This document shows, piece after piece, positions 33,075 through 43,145 of a stretch of 64,000 bases of DNA (its first letter is position 1; every line of letters begins with the position of its first letter). The notes below the pieces were generated by a model. The model saw nothing but the letters and a program-made list of their open reading frames with translations, ran no database searches and was not told the origin of the DNA. The position numbers were made by a program, and so were the translations under genes. The stretch is from Streptomyces sp. JHA26 (GTDB lineage: Bacteria > Actinomycetota > Actinomycetes > Streptomycetales > Streptomycetaceae), in the NCBI RefSeq assembly GCF_002005565.1, contig NZ_BDJC01000006.1, positions 104,832 to 168,831 of the forward strand, read 5' to 3'.

Positions 33075-33995
33075 GTGCAGGGGGTGCTGACCGGGTTCGC
33101 GGTGATCGTGGTGGTGATCGGCGTCGGCTATGTGCTGGGGCTGCGCGGGCACCTCGGGCCGCAGGGGCGCGAGGTGCTGACGAAGCTCGCCTTCCACGTG
33201 GCCTCCCCCGCCCTGCTGTTCACCACGCTGGCGGGGGCCGACCTGTCGGTGGTCTTCTCCAGCCGCCTGCTGGTGACCGCGCTGTCCACGGTCGCGGTGG
33301 CCGGGGTGTTCGTCGCGGTGGGTGCCGCCCGCGGCTGGGGCGTGGGCCGGACGACGATCGGCGCGCTGTGCTCCGGCTACGTCAACTCCGGCAACCTCGG
33401 CATCCCGATCGCCGTGTACGTGCTGGGCGACGCCTCGCTGGTGGCGCCGGTGCTGCTGTTCCAGCTGGTGCTGGTGACGCCGGTGGCGGTGACGATCCTG
33501 GACCTGTCGGGCGGGGACGCGAAGGGCTCCCTGTGGCGGCGGCTGCTGACGCCGCTGCGCAATCCGATCGCGCTCGGCTCGCTCGCCGGGGTCGCGGTCG
33601 CCGCGAGCGGGCTGCGGGTGCCGGACGCGGTCATGGACCCGGTGACCCTGATCGGCAACATGTCGGTGCCGGCGGTGCTGCTGGCCTTCGGCATCGGCCT
33701 GTGCGGCTCCACGATGCCGCTGCGGGGCGCGGAACGGCGGCCGGTGCTGCTCGCCGTCGCGCTGAAGGCGGTGGGGCAGCCCGCGGTGGCCTGGGCGCTG
33801 GCGTCGGGGGTGTTCGGGCTGCGGGGCCCCCAACTGCTGGACGTGGTGGTGACGTCGGCGCTGCCGGCCGCGCAGAACCTGTACACGTACGCGTCCACCT
33901 ACGGGGTGGGCGAGCGGCTGGCGCGGGACGCGATCCTGGTGTCGACGGTGGTGTCCGTGCCGGTGCTGGTGGGGGTGGCGGCGGTGCTGGGGTGA
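33075..33995 (+). CDS. AEC-family transporter (auxin efflux carrier type)
   Basis: The 306-residue protein has about ten hydrophobic helices in two inverted five-helix halves. Family motifs include GREVLTKLAFHVASPALLFTTLAGAD, GYVNSGNLGIPIAVYVLGD (the N-S-G-N-L-G-x-P signature) and AVGQPAVAWALA with the C-terminal SALPAAQNLYTYASTYG. Such carriers export organic acids or malonate; the substrate is unknown. The GTG start follows GGGGAGG. It ends one base before the convergent Uma2 gene's stop. Confidence 0.9.
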   Translation: MQGVLTGFAVIVVVIGVGYVLGLRGHLGPQGREVLTKLAFHVASPALLFTTLAGADLSVVFSSRLLVTALSTVAVAGVFVAVGAARGWGVGRTTIGALCSGYVNSGNLGIPIAVYVLGDASLVAPVLLFQLVLVTPVAVTILDLSGGDAKGSLWRRLLTPLRNPIALGSLAGVAVAASGLRVPDAVMDPVTLIGNMSVPAVLLAFGIGLCGSTMPLRGAERRPVLLAVALKAVGQPAVAWALASGVFGLRGPQLLDVVVTSALPAAQNLYTYASTYGVGERLARDAILVSTVVSVPVLVGVAAVLG

Positions 33996-33996
33996 G

Positions 33997-34581
33997 TCAG
34001 GCCTCGGGGAACTCGCCGGTGTCGATGACCAGGTCGAAGGGGGCGGGCAGGGTGAGGGAGTCGCCGAACTTGGCAGCGCTCAGTACCCGGTAGACGTCAC
34101 CCTTCGGTTCACCGTAGAGCGTCGCGGTGGGTCCGCCGGGGGCCCAACGGTCGATGAGGAGGTAGAGCGGGATGCCGGCGGTGGCGTAGGCAGCCGGCTT
34201 GCTGATGCGGTCGTGGCGGGCGTTGGACTTCGAGGTGACCTCGACGACGAGTTCCGCGAGGGCGGCGGGGATGTGGGTGTCGGACTCCGAATGGTCCGGC
34301 AACTGTGTCACCACGAGATCCGGGATCAGCATCCCGAGGCGGGACGGCACCGAGAGCGCGAGGGTCTGGTAGACCCCCCAACGGTCAGGAATCACCGAGT
34401 ACAAACGGCGCTGAATTCGTTCGGTGATGTCGTTGTGAGGCAGTCCCGGAGCAGGTGACACGGTGATGATCCCCTCGATGATCTCCACCTTGCTGCCCTC
34501 GGGCCATTCCATCTCCTCCCAGAACCGGACGAGGTCGTCCCAGTTCTGGTCGGGCTCCTGGCTCACGGTGAGTGCGCTCAT
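33997..34581 (-). CDS. Uma2-family putative restriction endonuclease (DUF820)
   Basis: The 194-residue protein fits the DUF820/Uma2 fold of PD-(D/E)XK-like proteins: EEMEWPEGSKVEIIEGIITVSPAPGLPHNDITERIQRRLYSVI, then PDLVVTQLPDHSE and LAELVVEVTSKSNARHDRISKPAAYATAGIPLYLLIDRWAPGG. The E-V-x-S/K pair forms the predicted catalytic site. These genes are common as scattered paralogues in Streptomyces, and their nuclease role is unproven. It stands alone between convergent neighbours. Confidence 0.88.
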   Translation of the reverse strand: MSALTVSQEPDQNWDDLVRFWEEMEWPEGSKVEIIEGIITVSPAPGLPHNDITERIQRRLYSVIPDRWGVYQTLALSVPSRLGMLIPDLVVTQLPDHSESDTHIPAALAELVVEVTSKSNARHDRISKPAAYATAGIPLYLLIDRWAPGGPTATLYGEPKGDVYRVLSAAKFGDSLTLPAPFDLVIDTGEFPEA

Positions 34582-34621
34582 GGGGATTCTCCAATCGGTG
34601 CGTCACCGATCCCAGCATGCC

Positions 34622-34655
34622 GAACGGGACCGGCGGGGGTCCACCGGTCCCGTTC
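34622..34655 (-). terminator. Terminator of the nucleoside ABC-cdd-deoA operon
   Basis: GAACGGGACCGG (34622-34633) pairs perfectly with CCGGTCCCGTTC (34644-34655) around a 10-nt loop, 22 bp past the deoA stop on the minus strand. Confidence 0.85.
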
Positions 34656-34677
34656 ACTCGATCGGGCAATCCCTTGA

Positions 34678-35961
34678 TCAGGCGATACGTTCCCGCACCA
34701 CCGGCGAGGCGGTGAAGGCCGTGCCGGCCGGGGCCACGTCGTACGAGCCCTCCACCGCCGCGAGGGCGTACGCGAAGCGGTCCGGGGTGTCCGTGTGGAG
34801 GGTCATGAGGGGCTGGCCCTCCGTGACCGTGTCGCCGGGCTTGGCGTGGAGTTCGACGCCCGCGGCGGCCTGCACCGGGTCCTCCTTGCGGGCGCGGCCC
34901 GCGCCCAGGCGCCAGGCGGCGACGCCGATGTCGTAGGCGTCGAGGCGGGTCAGGACGCCCGAGGCGGACGCCTTGACCACGTGCTGCTCCTTCGACGTGG
35001 GCAGGGCCGCGTCCGGGTCGCCGCCCTGGGCCGCGATCATGCGGCGCCAGACGTCCATCGCGGAGCCGTCGGCCAGCGCCTTCGCCGGGTCGGCGTCCTT
35101 CAGGCCCGCCGCGTCCAGCATCTCGCGGGCCAGGGCGAGGGTCAGTTCCACGACGTCCGAGGGACCGCCGCCGGCCAGGACCTCGACCGACTCGCGGACC
35201 TCCAGGGCGTTGCCCGCGGTGAGGCCGAGGGGCGTGGCCATGTCCGTGAGCAGCGCGACCGTCTTCACGCCGTGGTCGGTGCCGAGGCCGACCATCGTGG
35301 AGGCCAGTTCGCGGGCGTCCTCGATGGTCTTCATGAAGGCGCCGGAGCCCACCTTGACGTCGAGGACCAGCGAGCCGGTGCCCTCGGCGATCTTCTTCGA
35401 CATGATCGAGGACGCAATCAGCGGGATCGCCTCGACCGTGCCGGTGACGTCGCGCAGCGCGTACAGCTTCTTGTCGGCCGGCGCGAGGCCGTCACCGGCC
35501 GCGCAGATCACCGCGCCGGTGGTGTCCAGGACGTCCAGCATCTCCTCGTTGGACAGCAGGGCGCGCCAGCCGGGGATGGACTCCAGCTTGTCGAGCGTGC
35601 CGCCGGTGTGGCCGAGGCCGCGGCCGGAGAGCTGCGGGACGGCCGCGCCGCAGGCCGCGACCAGGGGCGCGAGCGGCAGGGTGATCTTGTCGCCGACGCC
35701 GCCGGTGGAGTGCTTGTCGGCGGTCGGGCGGGACAGGGACGAGAAGTCCATGCGCTCGCCCGAGGCGATCATCGCGGCCGTCCAACGGGCGATCTCGCCG
35801 CGGTTCATGCCGTTGAGCAGGATCGCCATCGCGAGGGCCGACATCTGCTCGTCGGCCACCTCGCCGCGGGTGTACGCGTCGATGACCCAGTCGATCTGCT
35901 CACCGCTGAGTTCGCCGCGGTCCCGCTTGGTGCGGATGACGGAGATGACGTCCATGGCCAT
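34678..35961 (-). CDS. deoA: Thymidine phosphorylase
   Basis: The 427-residue enzyme cleaves thymidine or deoxyuridine with phosphate to base and deoxyribose-1-phosphate. Motifs: IDWVIDAYTRGEVADEQMSALAMAILLNGM, KHSTGGVGDKITLPLAPLVAACG (phosphate-binding K-x-S-x-G-G-V-G-D), GRGLGHTGGTLDKLESIPG, IIASSIMSKKIAEG and LVLDVKVGSGAFMK, with a C-terminal barrel-sandwich domain. It is the last gene of the importer operon, 12 bp after cdd with AAGGAAAG as its ribosome-binding site. Its product feeds the mutase and DeoC. Confidence 0.95.
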   Translation of the reverse strand: MAMDVISVIRTKRDRGELSGEQIDWVIDAYTRGEVADEQMSALAMAILLNGMNRGEIARWTAAMIASGERMDFSSLSRPTADKHSTGGVGDKITLPLAPLVAACGAAVPQLSGRGLGHTGGTLDKLESIPGWRALLSNEEMLDVLDTTGAVICAAGDGLAPADKKLYALRDVTGTVEAIPLIASSIMSKKIAEGTGSLVLDVKVGSGAFMKTIEDARELASTMVGLGTDHGVKTVALLTDMATPLGLTAGNALEVRESVEVLAGGGPSDVVELTLALAREMLDAAGLKDADPAKALADGSAMDVWRRMIAAQGGDPDAALPTSKEQHVVKASASGVLTRLDAYDIGVAAWRLGAGRARKEDPVQAAAGVELHAKPGDTVTEGQPLMTLHTDTPDRFAYALAAVEGSYDVAPAGTAFTASPVVRERIA

Positions 35962-35973
35962 GCTTGGCTTTCC

Positions 35974-36366
35974 TTACTTGGTGAGGTGGTCGGGGCCGAA
36001 GGCCTGCGGGAGCATCCGGGACAGGGGGAGGATCCCCTCCGGCGTCTCCAGCAGCAGCTCCGGGCCGCCGAACTCGTACAGCAGCTGGCGGCAGCGCCCG
36101 CACGGCACCAGGATCTCGCCGTGGCCGTCGACGCAGACGAAGTGCGTCAGCCGGCCGCCGCCGGTCAGCTGGAGCTGGGAGACCAGGCCGCACTCGGCGC
36201 ACAGGCCGATGCCGTAGCTGGCGTTCTCCACGTTGCAGCCGGTGACGGTGCGGCCGTCGTCGACCAGGGCGGCGGCGCCCACGGCGTACCCGGAGTAGGG
36301 GGCGTACGCCCGGGACATCGCCTCCCGGGCCGCCGTGCGCAGGGTCTGCCAGTCGGCGCCGGTCAC
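35974..36366 (-). CDS. cdd: Cytidine deaminase
   Basis: The 130-residue enzyme deaminates cytidine/deoxycytidine to uridine/deoxyuridine. It has SRAYAPYSGYAVGAAALVDDG, the zinc/catalytic GCNVENASYGIGLCAECGLVSQL (Cys-Ala-Glu) and VPCGRCRQLLYEFGGPE (the two other zinc Cys). It starts at GTG 36366, overlapping the permease stop as GTGA, so translational coupling with the importer is likely. Confidence 0.95.
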   Translation of the reverse strand: MTGADWQTLRTAAREAMSRAYAPYSGYAVGAAALVDDGRTVTGCNVENASYGIGLCAECGLVSQLQLTGGGRLTHFVCVDGHGEILVPCGRCRQLLYEFGGPELLLETPEGILPLSRMLPQAFGPDHLTK

Positions 36367-37628
36367 TTGCCCTGTCCCTTCCGGTACTGCATGCCGTCCG
36401 CCTTGGGCATCCGCAGGCGCTGCGCGGACAGGGCGAGGACGACGAGGGTGACGACGTACGGCGTGGCGGAGACGACCTGGTTCGGGACCTCGTCGGTGCC
36501 CGCGTACCAGGCGAAGACCAGCGCGCCGACGACGAACGTGATCACGGCGTTGACGTACTTCTTGCGGACCGCCAGCCAGACGGCGCCGACGACCAGCAGG
36601 AGCGCGCCGAGCAGCAGCAGGGCGTGCACGTTGGCGGAGCCGCCGCGCAGGTTGAGGCTGTCGGTGTAGCCGAAGAGGCCGGCGCCGATGGCGAGGCCGC
36701 CCGGCATCCAGTTGCCGAAGATCATCGCCGCGAGGCCGATGTAGCCGCGGCCGCTGGTCTGGCCCTCCAGGTAGAAGGGGTTGGCCACGATGGAGAGGAA
36801 GACACCGCCGAGGCCGGCCAGACCGCCGGAGATGATCACGGCGAGGTACTTGTACTTGTAGACGTTGACGCCGAGGGACTCGGCGGCGATCGGGTTCTCG
36901 CCGCAGGAGCGCAGGCGCAGGCCGAACGGCGTGCGCCACAGGATCCACCAGGTGGCGGGGATCAGGGCGACGGCGATCAGGGTCAGCCAGGACACGTCGG
37001 TGACCAGGCCGCCGAGCAGGCCGGCGACGTCCGAGACCAGGAACCAGCCCTTGTCGTTGAGGGTCTGCAGCCCGTCGGACAGGCCCGGCACCGTGAAGTG
37101 GCCGAGGGAGTCGACCGGCGGGGACTGCTTGGCCGAGCCGCCCTGGTGGCCCTCGAAGGCGAGCGGGGCCAGGTAGCGGGTGGCGCCGAGGGCGAGGATG
37201 TTGATGGCCACACCGGAGACGATGTGGTTGACGTTGAAGGTGACGGTGACGATCGCGTGCAGCAGGCCGCCGATCGCGCCGCCGACGATGCCGACGAGGA
37301 CGCCGGTCCACGGGCCCCACTGGAAGCCGGCCCAGGCACCGAACCAGGTGCCGAGGATCATCATGCCCTCGAGGCCGATGTTGACGACGCCCGCGCGCTC
37401 GGCCCACAGGCCGCCGAGGCCGGCGAGGCCGATGGGCACGGCGAGCTGGAGCGCGGTGGACATCTGGCTGACGTTGGTGATGCCGTCGGCGCCGGTGATC
37501 AGGCGGACGATCGAGGTCAGCGCCAGGGCGCCGACGATGACCAGGAGCAGTACCGGCCACGACATGCGGCGGCCGGTCGGCGCCGCGGGCTGCAGCGTGG
37601 GCTGGTTGAGGTCGGTCGCGGTGGTCAT
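36363..37628 (-). CDS. Nucleoside ABC transporter permease (second)
   Basis: The 421-residue permease has about ten hydrophobic segments and the BPD_transp_2 (sugar/nucleoside) features, including GLGGLWAERAGVVNIGLEGMMILGTWFGAW, which matches the basic-membrane-protein importer permeases (ERAG-x-x-N-I-x-EG), and SCGENPIAAESLGVNVYKYKYLAVIISGGLAGLGG. It starts at ATG 37628, overlapping the upstream permease stop (ATGA), and overlaps cdd downstream. It forms the channel with the preceding permease. A long C-terminal extension past the last helices is unusual. Confidence 0.92.
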   Translation of the reverse strand: MTTATDLNQPTLQPAAPTGRRMSWPVLLLVIVGALALTSIVRLITGADGITNVSQMSTALQLAVPIGLAGLGGLWAERAGVVNIGLEGMMILGTWFGAWAGFQWGPWTGVLVGIVGGAIGGLLHAIVTVTFNVNHIVSGVAINILALGATRYLAPLAFEGHQGGSAKQSPPVDSLGHFTVPGLSDGLQTLNDKGWFLVSDVAGLLGGLVTDVSWLTLIAVALIPATWWILWRTPFGLRLRSCGENPIAAESLGVNVYKYKYLAVIISGGLAGLGGVFLSIVANPFYLEGQTSGRGYIGLAAMIFGNWMPGGLAIGAGLFGYTDSLNLRGGSANVHALLLLGALLLVVGAVWLAVRKKYVNAVITFVVGALVFAWYAGTDEVPNQVVSATPYVVTLVVLALSAQRLRMPKADGMQYRKGQGK

Positions 37629-38748
37629 CGGCCAGCCACCTCCTTCTTGGTGTTGTCGGTGGCGCCGAGGACGTGACCGGCGGCCAGCTCCGCGCCGACC
37701 CGGCGCTGCTGGCGGCGCAGGCCCCACTCACGGACGGCCTCGTAGGAGACGACGACGGACAGGACGATCAGGCCCTGCATGATGACCGCGATCTCCTTGT
37801 CGTAGCCGTGGAAGTCCAGCTCGGGGCTGGCCTTGTCGAGCCAGGCCCACAGCAGGGCGGCGAAGGCGATGCCGACCGGGCTGTTGCGGCCCAGCAGGGC
37901 GATGCCGATGCCGAGGAAGCCGATTCCGGTGGGGAAGTTCAGGCTGTAGGTGTGGGTGTCGCCGAGCAGGATCGGCAGGCCCGCGAGACCGGCGAGGCCG
38001 CCGGAGATGAGCATCGCGGTGAGCACCATGCGCTTGGGGTCGACGCCGCTGGCCGCGGCGGCGGACTCGGAGGCGCCGGAGGCGCGCAGGTCGAAGCCGA
38101 AGCGGGTGCGGTTGAGGACGACCCAGTAGCCGATGCCGAGCAGGGCGGCGAGGATCACCAGGCCGTAGATCTCGCCGGCCGCGCCCATGTCGATGCCGGG
38201 GATCCAGCCGGACTCGTGCATCTCGCCGGTGGTGTTGTTGTTGCCGATCTTGACGCCGAAGACGTCCGGCAGCCACAGGTAGCCGATGACGGCGGTGGCG
38301 ATGGCGTTGAGCATGATCGTCGCGACGACCTCGCTGACGCCGCGGGTGATCTTGAGGACGCCGGCGATGCCGGACCAGAAGGCTCCGGTGCACACGGCGG
38401 TCAGGAGCAGCAGCGGGATCTGGAGGGCGGCCGGCAGGTTCGCGTGGGCGCCGACGATGGCGGCCATCATGGCGGCGAGCTGGTACTGGCCGTCGACGCC
38501 GATGTTGAACAGGTTCATCCGGAAGCCGATGGCGACCGCGAGGGCCGCGATGTAGTACATCGACGCCTGGTTGATGATCAGGACCTGGATGTCGGAGAAC
38601 CCGGCCTGCTCGAACATCAGGGCGAACGGTTCGACCGGGTTCTTGCCCGAGGCGATCAGGACGATCGCGCTGAGCACGAAGGCCACGGCGAGCGCGATGA
38701 CCGGTCCGGCCACCGCGAGGAGCACGCGCTCCTTGTCGAACTTCTTCA

Positions 38749-38749
<1 letters not shown>
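37625..38749 (-). CDS. Nucleoside ABC transporter permease (first)
   Basis: The 374-residue permease contains ~10 helices and the paired signature AVAIGFRMNLFNIGVDGQYQLAAMMAA and ASGASESAAAASGVDPKRMVLTAMLISGGLAGLAG. It is homologous to but distinct from the following permease. The start codon ATG (38749-38747) shares one base with the ATPase stop (TGATG). The operon order ATPase-permease-permease-cdd-deoA couples import to pyrimidine salvage. Confidence 0.93.
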
Positions 38750-40314
<1,565 letters not shown>

Positions 40315-40390
40315 CGATTCGTTGACCGCCGCTCCGGCCGGAGGGCTGCTGGACGCGTTGATGGCGCACTCTCCTGGGGACGGGGGTCGT

Positions 40391-40402
40391 CTACGCGCGT
40401 AG
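40391..40402. promoter_or_regulatory. Nucleoside-regulon operator at the ABC operon (CTACGCGCGTAG)
   Basis: A perfect copy of the 12-bp palindrome, 29 bp upstream of the ribosome-binding-site-associated start of the ATPase gene. TAGACG on the minus strand, overlapping its edge, could be the -10. Confidence 0.8.
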
Positions 40403-40445
40403 CGCCCCTACGGCATCTGAAAGCGGCGGCGGCACGTCGACACGA

Positions 40446-40490
40446 CGGGGTACGGGAAGGTGTCCTGAAGGAGGCCCTCCCCGTACCCCG
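40446..40490 (-). terminator. Hairpin downstream of bmpA1
   Basis: CGGGGTACGGG (40446-40456) pairs with CCCGTACCCCG (40480-40490) around a 23-nt loop, between the bmpA1 stop (40544) and the ABC-operon operator. It likely insulates the two units. Confidence 0.7.
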
Positions 40491-40543
40491 CCGAGCGGCG
40501 CAACCGGCACGCGGTTACACGCTGTTCGAGGTGGTGCTGGGGC

Positions 40544-41593
40544 TCAGCTGCTCTTGACCTTGATCTCGCCGCTGACGATCTTCTCCTTGGCCGTCCTGAT
40601 GGCTGCCTGGAGCTCGGCGTCACCCGCGAACTTCGGGTTGGAGACCGACAGGCCGACCTCGCCGGACTTCAGGTCGCCCTTGACGATACCGGTCGCCGGC
40701 TTGCCGTCCTTGACCGACTTCGCAAGGTTGTACACGGCCTTGGCGACGTCCTTGGTGGCCGAGGTCAGGATGTAGTCCTTGTACTTGGCGAGGGCTTCCT
40801 GCTTGTACTGGTCGGAGTCGACGCCGATCGCCCAGATCTTGTGGGCCGCGGCGGCCTCGATCACGCCCTGGCCGGACAGACCGGCGGCGGCGTAGACGAC
40901 GTCGGCCTTCTTCTCGATCTGGCCCTCGGCGGCGGTCTTGCCCTTGTCGGGGCTGGAGAAGCCGCCCTCCTCCGCCGTCTGCGTCAGGTACTGCGACAGG
41001 ACCTTGACCTTCGGGTCGGTGTCCTTGACGCCCTGCTCGAAGCCGGCCTGGAACTTGTGGATCAGCGGGACGTCCACGCCACCCACGAAACCGACCGTCT
41101 TGGTCTTGGTGCTCTTGGCGGCGGCGACACCGGCGAGGTAGGAGGCCTCCTCCTCGTTGAAGACCAGGTCCGCCACGTTCTTCGCGTTGATCGTGGCGTC
41201 GTCCACGATGCCGAAGGTGGTGTCCGGGTACTTCTCGGCGGCGCTCTTCATGGCGGAGGCGTACGCGTAGCCGACGCCGATGACCGGGTTGTAGCCCTGC
41301 TTCGCCAGCGACGCGAGGCGCTGCTCCTTGTCGGCGTCCGTCTCGCCCTCGGTGGGCTCGATGTCGGCCGTCTCGTAGCCGAACTCCTTCTTCGCCTGCT
41401 CCAGGCCCGAGAAGGCGGCGTCGTTGAAGGACTGGTCGCCCTTGCCACCGACGTCGTACGCGATGGCGAGGCCCTTGTCGCCCTTCGACTCGGACGACCC
41501 GGAGGAGGTCGAGGTACCACCGCAGGCGGCGAGGGCGAGGGCCAGGGAGGCGGTCGCTGCGCCTGCGACCGTGATCCGGGAAATCCGGCGCAT
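40544..41593 (-). CDS. bmpA1: BmpA-family nucleoside-binding lipoprotein 1
   Basis: The 349-residue protein has a lipoprotein signal (MRRISRITVAGAATASLALALAAC, Cys near 24), then a Ser/Gly linker. The periplasmic-binding BMP domain follows: LAIAYDVGGKGDQSFNDAAFSGLEQAKKEFG, NPVIGVGYAYASAMKSAAEKYPDTTFGIVDD, KTVGFVGGVDVPLIHKFQAGFEQGVK and YAAAGLSGQGVIEAA. It captures nucleosides for the importer. AGGAG lies nine bases upstream of the ATG. It is a near-duplicate of the upstream gene bmpA2 and has its own operator-containing promoter. Confidence 0.94.
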   Translation of the reverse strand: MRRISRITVAGAATASLALALAACGGTSTSSGSSESKGDKGLAIAYDVGGKGDQSFNDAAFSGLEQAKKEFGYETADIEPTEGETDADKEQRLASLAKQGYNPVIGVGYAYASAMKSAAEKYPDTTFGIVDDATINAKNVADLVFNEEEASYLAGVAAAKSTKTKTVGFVGGVDVPLIHKFQAGFEQGVKDTDPKVKVLSQYLTQTAEEGGFSSPDKGKTAAEGQIEKKADVVYAAAGLSGQGVIEAAAAHKIWAIGVDSDQYKQEALAKYKDYILTSATKDVAKAVYNLAKSVKDGKPATGIVKGDLKSGEVGLSVSNPKFAGDAELQAAIRTAKEKIVSGEIKVKSS

Positions 41594-41651
41594 TGTGGAG
41601 CTCCTGTCGTACAAGCGCCGTACGGTTCGGCTTCGGCGCTGGCTTCGCCGC

Positions 41652-41668
41652 AGATTAACGCGCGTAGA
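41652..41668 (-). promoter_or_regulatory. bmpA1 promoter with nucleoside-regulon operator
   Basis: On the minus strand TTTTCA, a 17-bp spacer and TAATCT form the promoter. TCTACGCGCGTTAA (41655-41668 on plus as TTAACGCGCGTAGA) fills the spacer and touches the -10. One arm of the 12-bp palindrome differs by one base (TTAA for CTAC's mate). Confidence 0.75.
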
Positions 41669-41788
41669 CCTGCCTGAAAACCCCTTCTGTCCACCTTGTT
41701 ATCCGCCCGTGAGCAAGGGGGCCGGGTCAAAGGGGCGGGGCTTGCCGGCCGCAAACGGGGGGTGGCGGAGGGTGACGTGCGGGCGCCC

Positions 41789-41872
41789 AGCGAGGACGCG
41801 GCGGCACCCGGCGAGGACGCGGAAGCGGGCGGTGGGGACGCGGAAGCACCCGGCGGGAACGCGGAAGCGGGC
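41789..41872. repeat. Four tandem 21-bp repeats
   Basis: Four adjacent 21-bp units (41789-41809, 41810-41830, 41831-41851, 41852-41872) share the core GGACGCGGAAGC with drift between copies. The array runs into the bmpA2 terminator stem. The length is a multiple of three, but I see no gene here. Confidence 0.7.
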
Positions 41873-41900
41873 GGGCGCCGGGGGCGCCCGCCCGCTTCCG
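41862..41900 (-). terminator. Terminator of bmpA2
   Basis: A perfect 18-bp stem (41862-41879 with 41883-41900) and a 3-nt GGG loop lie 19 bp past the bmpA2 stop on the minus strand. Confidence 0.85.
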
Positions 41901-41918
41901 GGGTTCCGTGCCGGCCGT

Positions 41919-42971
41919 CTACTCGGTCTTGACCTTGATCGAACCGTCGACGATGCCTTCCTTGGCCTTGGCCACGGCGTCCTTGGCGCCCGGCACCTGG
42001 GCGAACTTCGGGTTGCTGTCGGACAGGCCCACGCCGTCGGACTTCAGGTCGAAGGTCTGGGTGCCGGTCAGCGGCTTGCCGTCCTTGACCGACTTGGCCA
42101 GGGCGTACACCGCGCCGTCGATGTCCTTGAGGGCGGAGGTCAGGATGTAGTCCTTGTACTTGGCGAGGGCTTCCTGCTTGTACTGGTCGGAGTCGACGCC
42201 GATCGCCCAGACCTTCGCCTTCGCGGCGGCCTCGATCACGCCCTGCCCGGAGAGGCCGGCCGCCTGGTAGACGACGTCGGCCTTCTTCTCGATCTGGCCC
42301 TCGGCGGCGGCGCGGCCCTTGTCGGGGCTGGAGAAGCCGCCCTCCTCCGCCGTCTGCGTCAGGTACTGCGGCAGGACCTTGACCTTCGGGTCGGTGTCCT
42401 TGACGCCCTGCTCGAAGCCGGCCTGGAACTTGTGGATCAGGGGAACGTCCACGCCGCCCACGAAGCCGACCGTCTTGGTCTTGGTGGCCTTGGCCGCGGC
42501 GACGCCGGCGAGGTAGGAGGCCTCGTTCTCGGCGAAGACGAGGGACGCCACGTTCTTGCCCTCGACCACGGAGTCCACGATGCCGAAGGTGGTGTCCGGG
42601 TACTTCTCGGCGACGGCCTTCATCGCCGGGCCGTAGGCGAACCCGACGCCGATGACCGGGTTGTAGCCCTGCTTCGCCAGCGACGCGAGACGCTGCTCCT
42701 TGTCGGCGTCCGTCTCGCCCTCGGTGGGCTCGATGTCGGCCGTCTCGTAGCCGAACTCCTTCTTCGCCTGCTCCAGGCCCGCGTACGCGGCGTCGTTGAA
42801 GGACTGGTCGCCCTTGCCGCCGATGTCGTACGCGAGGGCGAGGCCCTTGTCGCCCTTGCCGCCCTTGTCGCCGCTGTCGCTCTCGCTGCTGGTGCCTCCG
42901 CAGGCCGTGGCGGCGAGTGCGAGCGACGCGACCCCGACCGCGACGCGGGTCAGTCTCGATATCCGACGCAT
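41919..42971 (-). CDS. bmpA2: BmpA-family nucleoside-binding lipoprotein 2
   Basis: The 350-residue protein has the same layout as bmpA1: signal MRRISRLTRVAVGVASLALAATAC, then LALAYDIGGKGDQSFNDAAYAGLEQ, FAYGPAMKAVAEKYPDTTFGIVDSVVEG, FVGGVDVPLIHKFQAGFEQGVKDTDPKVKV and YQAAGLSGQGVIEAAAKAKVW. Long stretches are identical to bmpA1, even at nucleotide level, pointing to recent tandem duplication or gene conversion. Divergent segments (GIVDSVVEGKNVASLVFAENEAS versus DDATINAKNVADLVFNEEEAS) may tune ligand range. The GGGGAA ribosome-binding site is at 42977-42982. Confidence 0.94.
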   Translation of the reverse strand: MRRISRLTRVAVGVASLALAATACGGTSSESDSGDKGGKGDKGLALAYDIGGKGDQSFNDAAYAGLEQAKKEFGYETADIEPTEGETDADKEQRLASLAKQGYNPVIGVGFAYGPAMKAVAEKYPDTTFGIVDSVVEGKNVASLVFAENEASYLAGVAAAKATKTKTVGFVGGVDVPLIHKFQAGFEQGVKDTDPKVKVLPQYLTQTAEEGGFSSPDKGRAAAEGQIEKKADVVYQAAGLSGQGVIEAAAKAKVWAIGVDSDQYKQEALAKYKDYILTSALKDIDGAVYALAKSVKDGKPLTGTQTFDLKSDGVGLSDSNPKFAQVPGAKDAVAKAKEGIVDGSIKVKTE

Positions 42972-43021
42972 CTGAAGTTCCCCATTCTCCAAAGCCCCGC
43001 AGCGGGCGCTCGGTTCGGCGC

Positions 43022-43038
43022 ACATTAACGCGCGTAGA
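43022..43038 (-). promoter_or_regulatory. bmpA2 promoter with nucleoside-regulon operator
   Basis: On the minus strand TTCCCA, a 17-bp spacer and TAATGT; TTAACGCGCGTAGA (43025-43038) fills the spacer. The architecture is identical to bmpA1. Confidence 0.75.
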
Positions 43039-43145
43039 AACTCCTGGGAACGGGATTCCGCAGGGCCGTTATCCATTCGTGCCGCTGGCCCGTCGCGGTC
43101 CGGTGGACCACCGGACCGGACGCGGCCGGACGGTACCGGAGCGGG

